Source: an uncultured Bacteroidales bacterium
Lineage (GTDB): Bacteria; Bacteroidota; Bacteroidia; Bacteroidales; P3
Assembly: GCA_949291555.1 (NCBI GenBank)
Contig: CASEWE010000004.1
Span: forward strand, 1 to 64,000
Reading direction: 5' to 3'
Length of the DNA stretch: 64,000 bases
Positions 49,408-59,290 of the stretch are shown here, one piece after another. Under the pieces are notes generated by a model. The model was not told where the DNA came from, did not search any database, and saw nothing but the letters and a program-made list of their open reading frames with translations. Numbering within the stretch: the first letter of the stretch is position 1; each line of letters opens with the position of its first letter. A program made the position numbers and the translations under genes.

Positions 49408-51186
49408 ATGGAAAAGACAAGAGGAAAAGTCAGCGGTATCGTTTCCAACTTGGTCATGGTGGCCGTCGAAGGGCCGGTAGCCCAGAACGAAATTTGCTTT
49501 ATCGATTTGGACGGGACGAAGTTGATGTCCGAAGTCATCAAGATTACCGGGAATACGGCCTACGTGCAGGTGTTCGAGAGCACCCGGGGCTTGCGGGCAG
49601 GGTGCCCGGTGGAGTTCGAAGGGCAGATGCTGGAAGCCAGCTTGGGGCCGGGCCTGCTTTCGAGCAATTACGACGGGCTGCAGAACAACCTGGCCACGAT
49701 GGAAGGCGTATTCCTCAAGCGGGGATGCTATACCGATCCCCTGGACATGGAAAAGCTTTGGGATTTCGTTCCTTTGGCAAAAGCAGGAGACAAGGTGCGG
49801 GCTGCCGATTGGCTCGGGGAAGTGAAGGAAGGCTGGCTGCCTCATAAGATCATGGTCCCTTTCAAGTTCCAAGGGACATACACGGTAAAGGAAATCGCTG
49901 CTGCCGGCCGTTATACGGTGAAAGACACCATTGCGGTATTGCTCGACGAGAAGGGCAAGGAGCATGCCGTTGCCATGATGCAGCGCTGGCCGGTGAAGGT
50001 CCCGGTGACCTTTTACAAGGAAAAACCGCGGCCTTTCAAGCTTTTGGAAACAGGGGTGAGGGTCATCGACACCTTCAATCCGATTGCGGAAGGCGGGACG
50101 GGTTTCATCCCCGGGCCTTTCGGTTCGGGCAAGACCGTGCTCCAGCATGCGCTTTCGAAACAGGCCAATGTGGATGTGATCCTCATGGCCGCCTGCGGCG
50201 AACGGGCCAACGAGGTGGTTGAAATCTTTTCCGAATTCCCGCGTTTGGAGGATCCCCGCACCGGCAGGAGCCTGATGGAACGCACCACCATTATCTGCAA
50301 TACCTCGAACATGCCGGTCGCCGCCCGCGAGGCGTCGGTCTACACGGCCATGACCATCGGCGAGTATTACCGTTCCATGGGCTTGCGCGTCCTGCTGCTG
50401 GCCGATTCCACTTCCCGCTGGGCGCAGGCTTTGCGCGAAATGAGCAACCGTTTGGAAGAATTGCCCGGGCAGGACGCTTTCCCGATGGACTTGACCGCTA
50501 TCATTTCCGGGTTCTATGCCCGGGCCGGCTATGTGACGCTCAACAACGGGGAAAGCGGTTCGATCACGTTTATCGGGACGGTTTCGCCGGCAGGAGGGAA
50601 CCTCAAGGAGCCTGTCACGGAAGGAACCAAGAAAGCCGCCCGTTGCTTTTACGCGTTGTCCCAGGCCCGGGCCGACAGCAAGCGCTACCCGGCCATCGAT
50701 CCGATCGACAGCTATTCCAAATATCTGGAGTACCCCGAAATCATTGCTTTCCTCGACGAGAAATTGGGAAAGGAATGGGTCCCTATGGTGAACGAGGGCA
50801 AGAATTACGTCCTTCGGGGAAAGGAAGCATACGAGCAGATCAACATCCTGGGAGACGACGGGGTGCCGGTTTCTTACCACGACCGTTATTGGAAGTCGGA
50901 ATTGATAGACTTCGTCATTTTGCAGCAGGATGCTTTCGACAAGACCGATGCGCTCTGCCCCATGGAACGCCAGAAATACATGTTCGGGAAGGTCATGTCC
51001 ATTTGCCGCAAGGAATTCGATTTCGATACGTTTTCCCAATGCGTGGATTTCTACAAGGAACTCATCAACGATTTCCGGCAGATGAACTACGCCGGGTTCC
51101 AGGACGAGGTTTTCCGGAAATACGAGGCTGCCATCGATCGGAAAGTGGCCGAAAAAGAAAAACAGCCGTCATCGGTTCGCCCTTGA
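49408..51186 (+). CDS. atpA: V-type ATPase catalytic subunit A
   Basis: 592 residues, the normal length. The P-loop GPFGSGKT spans residues 236-243; the characteristic non-homologous insert lies before it (about 115-195, including KEGWLPHKIMVPFKFQGTYTV). Further conserved blocks are ACGERANEVVEI, PVAAREASVYTAMTIGEYYR, LLLADSTSRWAQALRE and SPAGGNLKEPVTEGT. It forms the ATP-hydrolysing A3B3 head in the cytoplasm. The gene starts with its own leader of 88 bases and is followed by atpB. Confidence 0.95.
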   Translation: MEKTRGKVSGIVSNLVMVAVEGPVAQNEICFIDLDGTKLMSEVIKITGNTAYVQVFESTRGLRAGCPVEFEGQMLEASLGPGLLSSNYDGLQNNLATMEGVFLKRGCYTDPLDMEKLWDFVPLAKAGDKVRAADWLGEVKEGWLPHKIMVPFKFQGTYTVKEIAAAGRYTVKDTIAVLLDEKGKEHAVAMMQRWPVKVPVTFYKEKPRPFKLLETGVRVIDTFNPIAEGGTGFIPGPFGSGKTVLQHALSKQANVDVILMAACGERANEVVEIFSEFPRLEDPRTGRSLMERTTIICNTSNMPVAAREASVYTAMTIGEYYRSMGLRVLLLADSTSRWAQALREMSNRLEELPGQDAFPMDLTAIISGFYARAGYVTLNNGESGSITFIGTVSPAGGNLKEPVTEGTKKAARCFYALSQARADSKRYPAIDPIDSYSKYLEYPEIIAFLDEKLGKEWVPMVNEGKNYVLRGKEAYEQINILGDDGVPVSYHDRYWKSELIDFVILQQDAFDKTDALCPMERQKYMFGKVMSICRKEFDFDTFSQCVDFYKELINDFRQMNYAGFQDEVFRKYEAAIDRKVAEKEKQPSSVRP

Positions 51187-51268
51187 GCCATCCGGAAGGG
51201 AAGCGATAACAGCAAGGGAATCCGGCCGGACGGCTTTCCCTTGCCGGGAAATAACCAGGAAACAAGCC

Positions 51269-52597
51269 ATGCAGAACAACAAAGCATTTCAAAGAATCTA
51301 CACCCATTTGGAAGCGGTTACCAAGGCAACGGTGACCGTGCGCGCCCAAGGTGCCTCGAACGACGAGCTTGCCGTTGTGGGCGACCGCCTTGCGCAGGTT
51401 GTGAAGATAAACGGCGAACACGTCACCTTGCAAGTTTTTTCCGGAACCGAAGGTTTAGCGACCGATGCGGAAGTGGTTTTTACCGGCCGGGTTCCGGGCT
51501 TGAAGGTGGGCGAAGATTTGTCCGGCCGCTTTTTCGATGCCTACGGCCGGCCGATCGACGGCGGCGCGGAAACGGACGGGCAATGGCGGGAAATCGGCGG
51601 GCCTTCGGTCAACCCGATGAAACGGAAGCAGCCTTCCCAGCTGATTCCTACGGGAATAGCCGGTATCGATTTGAACAATACCCTGGTGTCGGGGCAGAAG
51701 ATACCTTTCTTCGCCGACCCGGATCAGCCGTACAACCAGGTCATGTGCCTGGTGGCGCTCAGGGCGCAAGTCGACAAGATTATCCTCGGGGGTATGGGCC
51801 TCACCAACGATGATTACCTTTTTTTCAAGAAGTCGTTCGAGAATGCGGGGGCGTTGGATAAGATCATCTGTTTCGTGAACACGACCGAACAGCCTCCGGT
51901 GGAACGTCTGCTGGTGCCCGACATGGCCTTGACGGCGGCCGAGTATTTTGCCGTTGACAAGAACGAGAAGGTGCTGGTGCTGCTTACGGACATGACCCTT
52001 TACGCCGATGCGTTGAGCATTGTCAGCAACCGCATGGACCAGATTCCTTCCAAGGACAGCATGCCCGGTTCTCTCTATTCCGACTTGGCCAAGATTTACG
52101 AGAAAGCGGCCGAGCTTCCCGGAGGAGGCTCGATCACGATCCTGGCCGTGACGACTTTGAGCGGGGGGGACATTACCCACGCCATTCCCGACAATACCGG
52201 TTATATTACCGAAGGACAGTTGTTTCTGCGTACCGACAGCGATGTCAACAAGGTGATTGTGGATCCTTTCCGTTCCTTGTCGCGCTTGAAGCAGCTGGTT
52301 ATCGGGAAGCAGACTAGGGAAGACCACCCGCAGGTGATGAATGCCGCCGTGCGTTTGTATGCCGATGCGGCCAATGCCAAGACCAAGCTTGAAAACGGGT
52401 TCGAGCTGAGCGATTACGATGAACGCGCCTTGGCTTTTGCCAAGGATTATTCGGCCAATCTCCTGGCAATCGATATCAATATCGATACGACGCAGATGCT
52501 GGATCGGCTCTGGGAAATGTTCGCCAAATACTTCACGCCGACCGAAGTGGCGGTCAAGCAGCAGTTGATGGAGAAATACTGGCCAGGAAAGAAATAG
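51269..52597 (+). CDS. atpB: V-type ATPase subunit B
   Basis: 442 residues. It is homologous to subunit A but, as normal for B, lacks a P-loop (the region reads FADPDQPYNQ). Typical blocks: IQLIPTGIAGID-like region, VLVLLTDMTLYADALSIVS, GSLYSDLAKIYEKAAELPGGGSI and TYLTEGQ-like YITEGQLFLRTD. It forms the non-catalytic head subunit. The N-terminal beta-barrel begins VTKATVTVRAQG. It lies 82 bases after atpA and 15 before atpD. Confidence 0.93.
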   Translation: MQNNKAFQRIYTHLEAVTKATVTVRAQGASNDELAVVGDRLAQVVKINGEHVTLQVFSGTEGLATDAEVVFTGRVPGLKVGEDLSGRFFDAYGRPIDGGAETDGQWREIGGPSVNPMKRKQPSQLIPTGIAGIDLNNTLVSGQKIPFFADPDQPYNQVMCLVALRAQVDKIILGGMGLTNDDYLFFKKSFENAGALDKIICFVNTTEQPPVERLLVPDMALTAAEYFAVDKNEKVLVLLTDMTLYADALSIVSNRMDQIPSKDSMPGSLYSDLAKIYEKAAELPGGGSITILAVTTLSGGDITHAIPDNTGYITEGQLFLRTDSDVNKVIVDPFRSLSRLKQLVIGKQTREDHPQVMNAAVRLYADAANAKTKLENGFELSDYDERALAFAKDYSANLLAIDINIDTTQMLDRLWEMFAKYFTPTEVAVKQQLMEKYWPGKK

Positions 52598-52612
52598 TCA
52601 AACCCGCAGGCG

Positions 52613-53212
52613 ATGGCGATCAAGTTCCAATACAACAAGACGGCGCTCAACGAGCTGGAGAAGCGGCTCAAGGCGCGTACCCGGGCTTTGCCTACCATCA
52701 AAAGCAAGGAATCCGCTTTGCGCATGGAGGTGAAGAAGGCAAAGGCCGAGGCCGGGCGCAGGGAAAAGGAATTGCATTCCAAGATGGAGGAAATGGAGGG
52801 CTTTTCGCGTCTTTTCACCGAATTCAAGCCCGATTTGATTTCGGTAGGGGATGTGGAACTCGGCGTTTGCAAGATTGCAGGGGTACGGATTCCCCGTTTG
52901 GGGAAAATCGATTTCCAAGTGAAGGAATATCCGTTGTTCGATGCGCCGTTGTGGTATGCCGATGGCTTGCTCCTTCTGCAGGACCTGGTCCGGATCGGCA
53001 TCGAGAGCGAGATTCTTTCCTGCAAGGTCTCCCTTTTGGATTCGGCCAGGAAGAAGACGACCCAGAAGGTGAACTTGTACGAGAAAGTCCAGATTCCCGG
53101 CTATAATGAAGCGATCCGGAAAATCAAGCGTTTCATCGAAGATGAGGAAAACTTGTCGAAGTCGGCGCAGAAGATCGTGAAAAGCCGTCACGCACAGGAG
53201 GCAGAGCTATGA
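52613..53212 (+). CDS. atpD: V-type ATPase subunit D
   Basis: 199 residues: a two-helix coiled coil (N-terminal FQYNKTALNELEKRLKARTR and C-terminal YNEAIRKIKRFIEDEENL) around a small central part, the layout of the rotary shaft subunit D. Its TGA overlaps the ATG of atpI by four bases, so translation of the two is coupled. Length matches the family. Confidence 0.88.
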   Translation: MAIKFQYNKTALNELEKRLKARTRALPTIKSKESALRMEVKKAKAEAGRREKELHSKMEEMEGFSRLFTEFKPDLISVGDVELGVCKIAGVRIPRLGKIDFQVKEYPLFDAPLWYADGLLLLQDLVRIGIESEILSCKVSLLDSARKKTTQKVNLYEKVQIPGYNEAIRKIKRFIEDEENLSKSAQKIVKSRHAQEAEL

Positions 53213-55107
53213 TAGTACCGATGACGAAATATTCCATCCTGGTCTTTCACCGCGATTTTCCGCAATTCATGCGGAGGTTGCAGGAAGAAGGCCTGCTGGA
53301 TATCCGGCAAGAGGAAGTGTATGCGCCCAAGTCCGATAAGGAATTCTATCCTGTACTGGAGCGCTATGAAAAAGTCTTGCAGGCACTCAAGGGAATAAGG
53401 AAATCGATAGGGAAGGAGGAAAGGGGGAAGGTTCAGGGACTGCATCCTGAACTGGAGCAACTGGATGATGCCGGTTTGCTGGCCAGGACGGAAAGCCTTT
53501 TGTCTGAAGAGAAGGAATTGCAGGCCCGGATAGAGGAATTGCAGGCCCGCTTGTCAGAAGCGTCCCTCTGGGGCGATTTCGACGCCGGGGAAGTGCAGGC
53601 CTTGCAGGAGGAGGGCGGGATAGGCCTTGTCCCGGCAACCGCCTCTCAAAAGAAGTTCCCCGGGAGCGATGCGCAAGCCCAGTCCGAATTTCCCGTGCAG
53701 GTGGTACGCCGGGAAAACGGCCGGGTGTATTTTATCTATGCTTGTCCGGCGGAAGAAGCTGCCCGGATGGATTCCGCAGCCCTTTCGGAAAAGATGGGCA
53801 TGAGCGTGGATATATACGCGTTTCCGAATCAGCCTTGTTCGGAGCTCGAACGCCAATTGCGCCGGGCCCGTGCCGAGATGGATGGAATCCGGGGAAAACT
53901 GCAGTCCGTAGCCCTTTTCCCCGTCCGATTGGAAGCTTGCAAGACGGCGCTTTTCGACCGCTTCACTTACAAGACCGTGTCGATGAATGTCCCGGAACAA
54001 GCCGAAGGCAGCCTCCGCATGGTGCAAGGCTTCCTTCCCAGCGAATCGGCTTCCGCTTTCGACGCTTTTCTGGAAAAGGAAGAGGTGGTCTACCGCAGTT
54101 CCCCGGCCAAAGAGCTGCCTCCGGAAGAAAGCGGGAATATCCCGGTCCTTTTGCGCAATAACCGTTTCGCCCGGATTTTCGAGCCGATAACCTTGCTGTT
54201 TTCGCTCCCCAATTACCGGGAAATAGACCTTACGCCCATGCTGGCGCCGTTCTTCATGGCCTTTTTCGGCTTTTGCCTGGGGGATGCCGGTTACGGCTTG
54301 CTGCTGATTGCCGCCGGGCTTCTGCTTGCCAGGAAACTGCCGGCCGGCAGCCGGGGATACGCATGGCTGGCGTTCTGGTTCGGAATCGCTACGGTGGTTT
54401 TCGGCACGCTCTCCGGCACGTTTTTCGGCATAAGCCTTTTCGAAGTGGAATTCTTGGGGGATCTTCGGCGTTTCATGTTCAATAGCGATAAAATGATGAT
54501 TTTGTCGCTGGTCCTGGGCGGCGTGCAGATCCTTTTCGGAATGGTGATGAACGTATTGCGCATCACGAAAGAGGAAGGCTTCCGTTTTGCCTTGCACAAG
54601 GTGGGCTGGCTCATGGTCATTGCAGGCGGAGGGCTGTCGGTCGGTTTGCCGCTTTTGGGCCGGGAGCTGCCGCCGGGCATATCCTGGCTGTTGTACGGCG
54701 TGGCCGGCATAGGCGTGTTATTGGCGCTGTTCTACAACCATCCCCGGAAAAATCCGTTGTTCAATTTGGGATTGGGCCTCTGGGATACCTACAATATGGC
54801 TACCGGCTTGGTCGGGGATTTGCTTTCCTACATACGGCTTTTCGCTTTGGGCTTGACAGGGGGCATATTAGGGTCGGTGTTCAACACTTTGGCACTGGAT
54901 GCTTCGGCCGGCATCGGGGTCCCGGTGCTGAGCCAGCTGGTGTTGCTGTTCATCCTGGTTTTCGGTCATGGATTGAACATAGCCCTTTGCATCCTGGGGG
55001 CGGTCGTTCACCCTTTGCGTCTTACATTCGTGGAATTCTACAAGAATGCCGGGTTCGAAGGGGGAGGGAAAGCCTACCGTCCGTTTGCCATGCAGGGAAA
55101 AGCGTAG
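53209..55107 (+). CDS. atpI: V-type ATPase subunit I
   Basis: 632 residues. The N-terminal half is soluble with coiled coils (LLSEEKELQARIEELQARLSE) and binds the peripheral stalk; the C-terminal half has about seven spans starting LAPFFMAFFGFCLGDAGYGLL, with GDLLSYIRLFALGLTGG, which includes the conserved Arg (of LLSYIRLF) facing the K ring, and GHGLNIALCILGAVVHPLRLTFVEFYKN near the end. It is the stator that provides the ion half-channels. An in-frame ATG 12 bases downstream (53221) is an alternative start. Confidence 0.93.
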   Translation: MIVPMTKYSILVFHRDFPQFMRRLQEEGLLDIRQEEVYAPKSDKEFYPVLERYEKVLQALKGIRKSIGKEERGKVQGLHPELEQLDDAGLLARTESLLSEEKELQARIEELQARLSEASLWGDFDAGEVQALQEEGGIGLVPATASQKKFPGSDAQAQSEFPVQVVRRENGRVYFIYACPAEEAARMDSAALSEKMGMSVDIYAFPNQPCSELERQLRRARAEMDGIRGKLQSVALFPVRLEACKTALFDRFTYKTVSMNVPEQAEGSLRMVQGFLPSESASAFDAFLEKEEVVYRSSPAKELPPEESGNIPVLLRNNRFARIFEPITLLFSLPNYREIDLTPMLAPFFMAFFGFCLGDAGYGLLLIAAGLLLARKLPAGSRGYAWLAFWFGIATVVFGTLSGTFFGISLFEVEFLGDLRRFMFNSDKMMILSLVLGGVQILFGMVMNVLRITKEEGFRFALHKVGWLMVIAGGGLSVGLPLLGRELPPGISWLLYGVAGIGVLLALFYNHPRKNPLFNLGLGLWDTYNMATGLVGDLLSYIRLFALGLTGGILGSVFNTLALDASAGIGVPVLSQLVLLFILVFGHGLNIALCILGAVVHPLRLTFVEFYKNAGFEGGGKAYRPFAMQGKA

Positions 55108-55211
55108 GAATCCTTCCGGAGGATGGAGCCATGGGCGAAAAGGCGAGCGGGAACGTTCCCATGCGGCAGTTTCCTTGCTTGCGCGGGGAAACGGGAAGAG
55201 AAAAGGTTTGA

Positions 55212-55691
<480 letters not shown>

Positions 55692-56203
55692 CCGGCATGG
55701 CGCCGCCGGGAAAGCGGAAGGCTCCTGTCCGTAGCCGGGCTTTTGCTTGAAGCAAAGGGTTTGCAAGCATGGGAATGTTTGCGAACAATCGGCAGGATAG
55801 GGGCTTCTGCCTTTTCGTTCAAGGATCTCTGACCTTGGCCGGACGGGGAAAACCTGCCTTGATAGGCGCCGAAGTCCTTCATGGCCGCTTTTGAGGCGTT
55901 CGGAAAGGGGAGAAAGGCTTTGCTTGCGTGCCTCCGGGATTCCGGGCCTTGGCCTGTTGGCGATATAGCCTAAATGCGTGGATGCAGCAGCCGCGAACGT
56001 GGACTTGACGAAAGGCGCCATAGGTGTTGGGCGATATTGCCGACAGCTGCGTGGATGCAGCTGTTTCGGAAGAACGGTGGGGAGTATTGCAAGGTGGAGG
56101 AAATCTTTTCGGGGGATAATCGGCGGGAAAGCCAGGGCAAGGACAGGGTTCGGCTCTTGTCCCGGCCTGGCATGGGCTTGATGCTTTCGATCACAGCTCG
56201 ATG
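55692..56203. other. 512-bp gap after the V-ATPase operon
   Basis: No gene is supported. It contains a degenerate duplication: GTTGGCGATATAGCC...TGCGTGGATGCAG at 55956-55987 is repeated at 56026-56060. Frames here are shadows. A strong terminator follows at 56204. Confidence 0.5.
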
Positions 56204-56250
56204 GATACGGAAAGGGGAGGATGCCAATAGCATCCTCCCCTTTCCGTATC
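56204..56250. terminator. 21-bp perfect hairpin between V-ATPase and lpxD-like genes
   Basis: Arms 56204-56224 and 56230-56250 are exact complements with loop CAATA. It lies between convergent transcription units, 147 bases past the lpxD-like stop and about 510 past atpK. Confidence 0.75.
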
Positions 56251-56396
56251 GGATTTCCTCTTTTCCGGTTGCCTGCGCGGGCGGGGGATGGAAGAGGAAG
56301 CCTCCTGGCTGTTTTCTCGAAAAAATGCACCCGGAGAGAACGGCTTGCTTCCTGGAGAGAGCGGGAGCCGGGCTGTTCGGGGACTTGCATTGCGGC

Positions 56397-57359
56397 TCAG
56401 CCGCGGTTCTGCTGCATGACTTTTTGCAGGCGCTCCATCATTTCGGGCAAGGAACGCATGGCCGCCAGTTCGCGCCATTTCAGGCGGGCTTCCATGGCGG
56501 GTACGCCGAAATAGACTTTCCCGCCTTCCAGCGACTTGTCGACAGCCGAGGTGGCCAGAATGACAGCTTCCTTGCCGATGACCAGATCCTTGTTGATCAT
56601 GACCCCTGCCCAAATGGAGACATAGTCCTCGATGACGGTAACCCCTGCGATGGCCGAATGGGCGCCGATAAGGCAATGTTTCCCGATATGGGTGTCATGC
56701 CCGATCTGGATGAAATTGTCCATTTTTGTCCCATCGCCCACGATCGTGTCTCCGGAAACGCCCCGGTCTATTGCGGTCAGGGCCCCGATTTCCACATCGT
56801 TGCCGATGATTACCCGGCCGCTGGATTCGAATTTTCGAAATACGCCGGTTTTTGGGTTGCGTTGGAAATAGCAGGCATCGCCTCCGATAATGGCTCCCGA
56901 TTGAATGACGGTGCGGTCTCCGATTACCGTATAGTCGTTGATGGCCACATTGGCATGTATGCGGCAATCCTTGCCGATTGTTACATGGTTTCCGATAAAG
57001 ACGTTGGGTTGGATGATCGTGCCTTCCCCGATCCGGGCAGTGGGGCTTATCGGGCTCGGGCAAGGAAGGAACGGGCGGAAATGCCGGGTGAGCCGGTTGA
57101 AATTGCCTAAAGGATCAGGCGTCACGACAAGGCATTTCCCCTGCGGGCATTCCACTTCCTTGTCGATGAGGATCACGCCTGCTTTCGACTCCAGGGCCTT
57201 GTTGTAATATTTGTCCAAATCGACGAAAGTCACGTCGCCTTCTTCCACCATGTGGATTTCGTTCATCCCGCTTACCGGAAAATCTTCCGGCCCCACGAGA
57301 CGGACATTATCCATGAGGGGCAAGAGTTCTTTTATCGTAAAGTTTCTTTCGAATTTCAT
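56397..57359 (-). CDS. LpxD-family UDP-3-O-acylglucosamine N-acyltransferase
   Basis: 320 residues. A LpxD N-terminal domain (about 1-100) is followed by hexapeptide repeats of a left-handed helix: ARIGEGTIIQPNVFIGNHVTIG, HANVAINDYTVIGDRTVI, NDVEIGALTAIDRG and so on. The catalytic His region is DNFIQIGHDTHIGKHC. It should acylate UDP-GlcN at position 2 in lipid A synthesis. Bacteroidetes often carry a main LpxD and a shorter LpxD-like paralogue; at 320 residues this may be the paralogue, so no gene symbol is fixed. It lies 42 bases downstream of efp on the same strand and may be co-transcribed. Confidence 0.8.
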   Translation of the reverse strand: MKFERNFTIKELLPLMDNVRLVGPEDFPVSGMNEIHMVEEGDVTFVDLDKYYNKALESKAGVILIDKEVECPQGKCLVVTPDPLGNFNRLTRHFRPFLPCPSPISPTARIGEGTIIQPNVFIGNHVTIGKDCRIHANVAINDYTVIGDRTVIQSGAIIGGDACYFQRNPKTGVFRKFESSGRVIIGNDVEIGALTAIDRGVSGDTIVGDGTKMDNFIQIGHDTHIGKHCLIGAHSAIAGVTVIEDYVSIWAGVMINKDLVIGKEAVILATSAVDKSLEGGKVYFGVPAMEARLKWRELAAMRSLPEMMERLQKVMQQNRG

Positions 57360-57401
57360 GGGAACGATGGAATGTGGTACCTTGGGCCGTCTTGCTGCCG
57401 G

Positions 57402-57962
57402 TTATACACGCTGGGAATATTCGCCGTTGCGGGTGTCGACACGCACTTTGTCTCCCGTATTGACGAACAAAGGCACGCGTATGGTCGCGCCGGTGTCGAT
57501 GGTGGCATCTTTGGTCGCGTTGGTAGCCGTATTCCCTTTCTCGCCCGGTTCGGTATAAGTGATTTCGAAGTCCATGTAAGCCGGCAGCTCGCAAGTGAGC
57601 GGCTCTTCGGTTTCGGCATGGACCAGGATATCGGCCGTGCAGCCTTCTTTGAGGAATTGGGGATTATTGATGATGTGTTCGGGAATGTTTATCTGATCGT
57701 AGGTCTCCGAGTTCATGAAGTTGTATCCGGCTTCATCCTTGTACAAGAATTGGTAAGGCCGCCGTTCCACGCGGGCCGTATCGATTTTCACGCCGGCGGG
57801 GAAAGTGTTGGCCAGGACCCGGCCTGTTTTCAGGTTTTTGAGGCGGGTACGGACGAAAGCTGCGCCTTTTCCTGGTTTTACATGTTGAAATTCAACAATT
57901 TGCCATACATCGCCATTGAAATTGATACACAAGCCGTTCTTGAAGTCTGCAGTTGTTGCCAT
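57402..57962 (-). CDS. efp: Elongation factor P
   Basis: 186 residues in the three-domain EF-P layout. The tip loop reads VKPGKGAAFVR with Lys32, the position modified by EpmA in some bacteria. The signature ETYDQINIP and the C-terminal KVRVDTRNGEYSQRV are present. It relieves ribosome stalling at proline runs. The tail of about five residues after the usual end (YSQRV) is normal. It is the first gene of the minus-strand pair with the LpxD-like gene and has a strong promoter. Confidence 0.95.
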   Translation of the reverse strand: MATTADFKNGLCINFNGDVWQIVEFQHVKPGKGAAFVRTRLKNLKTGRVLANTFPAGVKIDTARVERRPYQFLYKDEAGYNFMNSETYDQINIPEHIINNPQFLKEGCTADILVHAETEEPLTCELPAYMDFEITYTEPGEKGNTATNATKDATIDTGATIRVPLFVNTGDKVRVDTRNGEYSQRV

Positions 57963-58041
57963 TCTCTCGCTATTTTGTTGAAAGCTCTGTTTTTTGAAGC
58001 ATTCCGGGCGAGAACCTTGGGGGGATTCCCGGAAATTTCGG

Positions 58042-58071
58042 CAAAGTTAACACAAAAAACGGTTTCTGCAA
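58042..58071 (-). promoter_or_regulatory. efp promoter TTG-N19-TAACTTTG
   Basis: On the minus strand TTG (58069-58071) and TAACTTTG (58042-58049) are 19 bases apart. The ATG is 79 bases downstream. Confidence 0.7.
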
Positions 58072-58218
58072 GGCGCAAGGGGAAAGCCGGCTTTGCGGGG
58101 CCGGTATCCGCGGATTTTGCCGGGAAAGGGATTTTGGCAAAGCGTGGGGGATCCGGTATCCGGTATCCGGGCAATGCTTCGCTGCGGGAGGTCCGGGTTC
58201 CGGATGGCGGGGCTGGAT

Positions 58219-59289
58219 TCAAAGATTCCGGGCGCGGGCCGTGGAAGCCAGCAACGTGTTGGAAAGCATGTATAGGGTCCGCGCCCCGACGTTGCCATCC
58301 CATTCGTCGTCCGGATTCCGGGTATCGGGAGCCACTTCGCAGAGATCGAAGCCGATGATTTCCTTGCCGCATTGCCGTATCGCGGAAAGCAAGTAGCGGG
58401 CTTGGGCAAAGTCCAAGCCGCCCGGAACCGGCGTTCCGGTGTGCGGGCAGAGGGAGGGCTGGAAGACATCGATGTCGAAGCTGATGTGGATTTTTTCCGG
58501 GAGGCAGGCGATTATGTCTTGGCAAATGCGGCTCCAAGGGGTGCCTTCAAAGAGGCGTTTGTGCAGGAAGACATCGGGAAACTGGCAGATTCTTTCCGGG
58601 TTCCGGGCTGCAAAATCTTGTTCTTCCGGGCAGAGATCGCGGATCCCGACCTGGACGAGCTTGCTTACCGATTTTTCCTGGAGCAGGTTGTACATGATGG
58701 AAGCGTGGGAATGCGTGAATCCTTCGTAGGCGTTTCGCAAGTCGTCGTGCGCATCGAAATGGAGGATGCCGAACTCCCGATGGCAGCGGGAAAGCGCTTT
58801 CACGAGCCCGTAGGGAGAGCTGTGGTCTCCGCCTACCACGCCGACGAGCTTTCCTTTCCGCAGCAGCCCGAAAGAGACTTCCTCAAGCCACTGGTTGGCC
58901 GTCCGGCAGGCTTCTTCCACCCGGGAGGCGTCGCGGAGGCGTTCTTCCTCGGGGTAGTCTTCCGGCCGGATTTTCCCTTCCTGGTAATCGATCAATTTAC
59001 GGGCGACGGGCCGTGCCTGTTCCGAAAGCCTGGCTATCGGGGCGCTTTCTGGAAACGGGTAAGTCCCGATTCCCATTTCCCAGGCAGCGGGAATCTCGAA
59101 GTCGAAAAAATCGAGCTGGACAGAGGCTTTCCGGATAGCTTCCGGGCCCAAGGCGGTTCCGGCCCGGTAGGAAGTGGTTACTTCCCAAGGCATGGGAACC
59201 AGCACCAAAGGACATTGTTCGAAAGGGAAAGGGAAGCCGAAATAATTTTCGTTCGGGGCGCAAGCGGCGTTCGGGTCGAAAGCGGTCAT
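58219..59289 (-). CDS. Agmatinase/arginase-family ureohydrolase
   Basis: 356 residues. The di-manganese ligands of the ureohydrolase fold are present: GGDHSSPYG, FDAHDDLRNAYEG and SFDIDVFQPS. In the last motif the usual DP pair is QP. The block LCPHTGTPVPGG is characteristic of agmatinase and formimidoylglutamase members in Bacteroidetes. It hydrolyses a guanidino compound, most likely agmatine to putrescine, but arginine and formiminoglutamate are possible. The start is one base after the stop of the PorE-like gene, suggesting co-transcription with it, though the functional link is unclear. Confidence 0.85.
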   Translation of the reverse strand: MTAFDPNAACAPNENYFGFPFPFEQCPLVLVPMPWEVTTSYRAGTALGPEAIRKASVQLDFFDFEIPAAWEMGIGTYPFPESAPIARLSEQARPVARKLIDYQEGKIRPEDYPEEERLRDASRVEEACRTANQWLEEVSFGLLRKGKLVGVVGGDHSSPYGLVKALSRCHREFGILHFDAHDDLRNAYEGFTHSHASIMYNLLQEKSVSKLVQVGIRDLCPEEQDFAARNPERICQFPDVFLHKRLFEGTPWSRICQDIIACLPEKIHISFDIDVFQPSLCPHTGTPVPGGLDFAQARYLLSAIRQCGKEIIGFDLCEVAPDTRNPDDEWDGNVGARTLYMLSNTLLASTARARNL

Positions 59290-59290
59290 G

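Noticed and set aside
55974-57110. 378-codon plus-strand frame over the lpxD-like gene
   Set aside because: It is antisense to clear hexapeptide repeats and is explained by GC-biased codon positions of the real gene.
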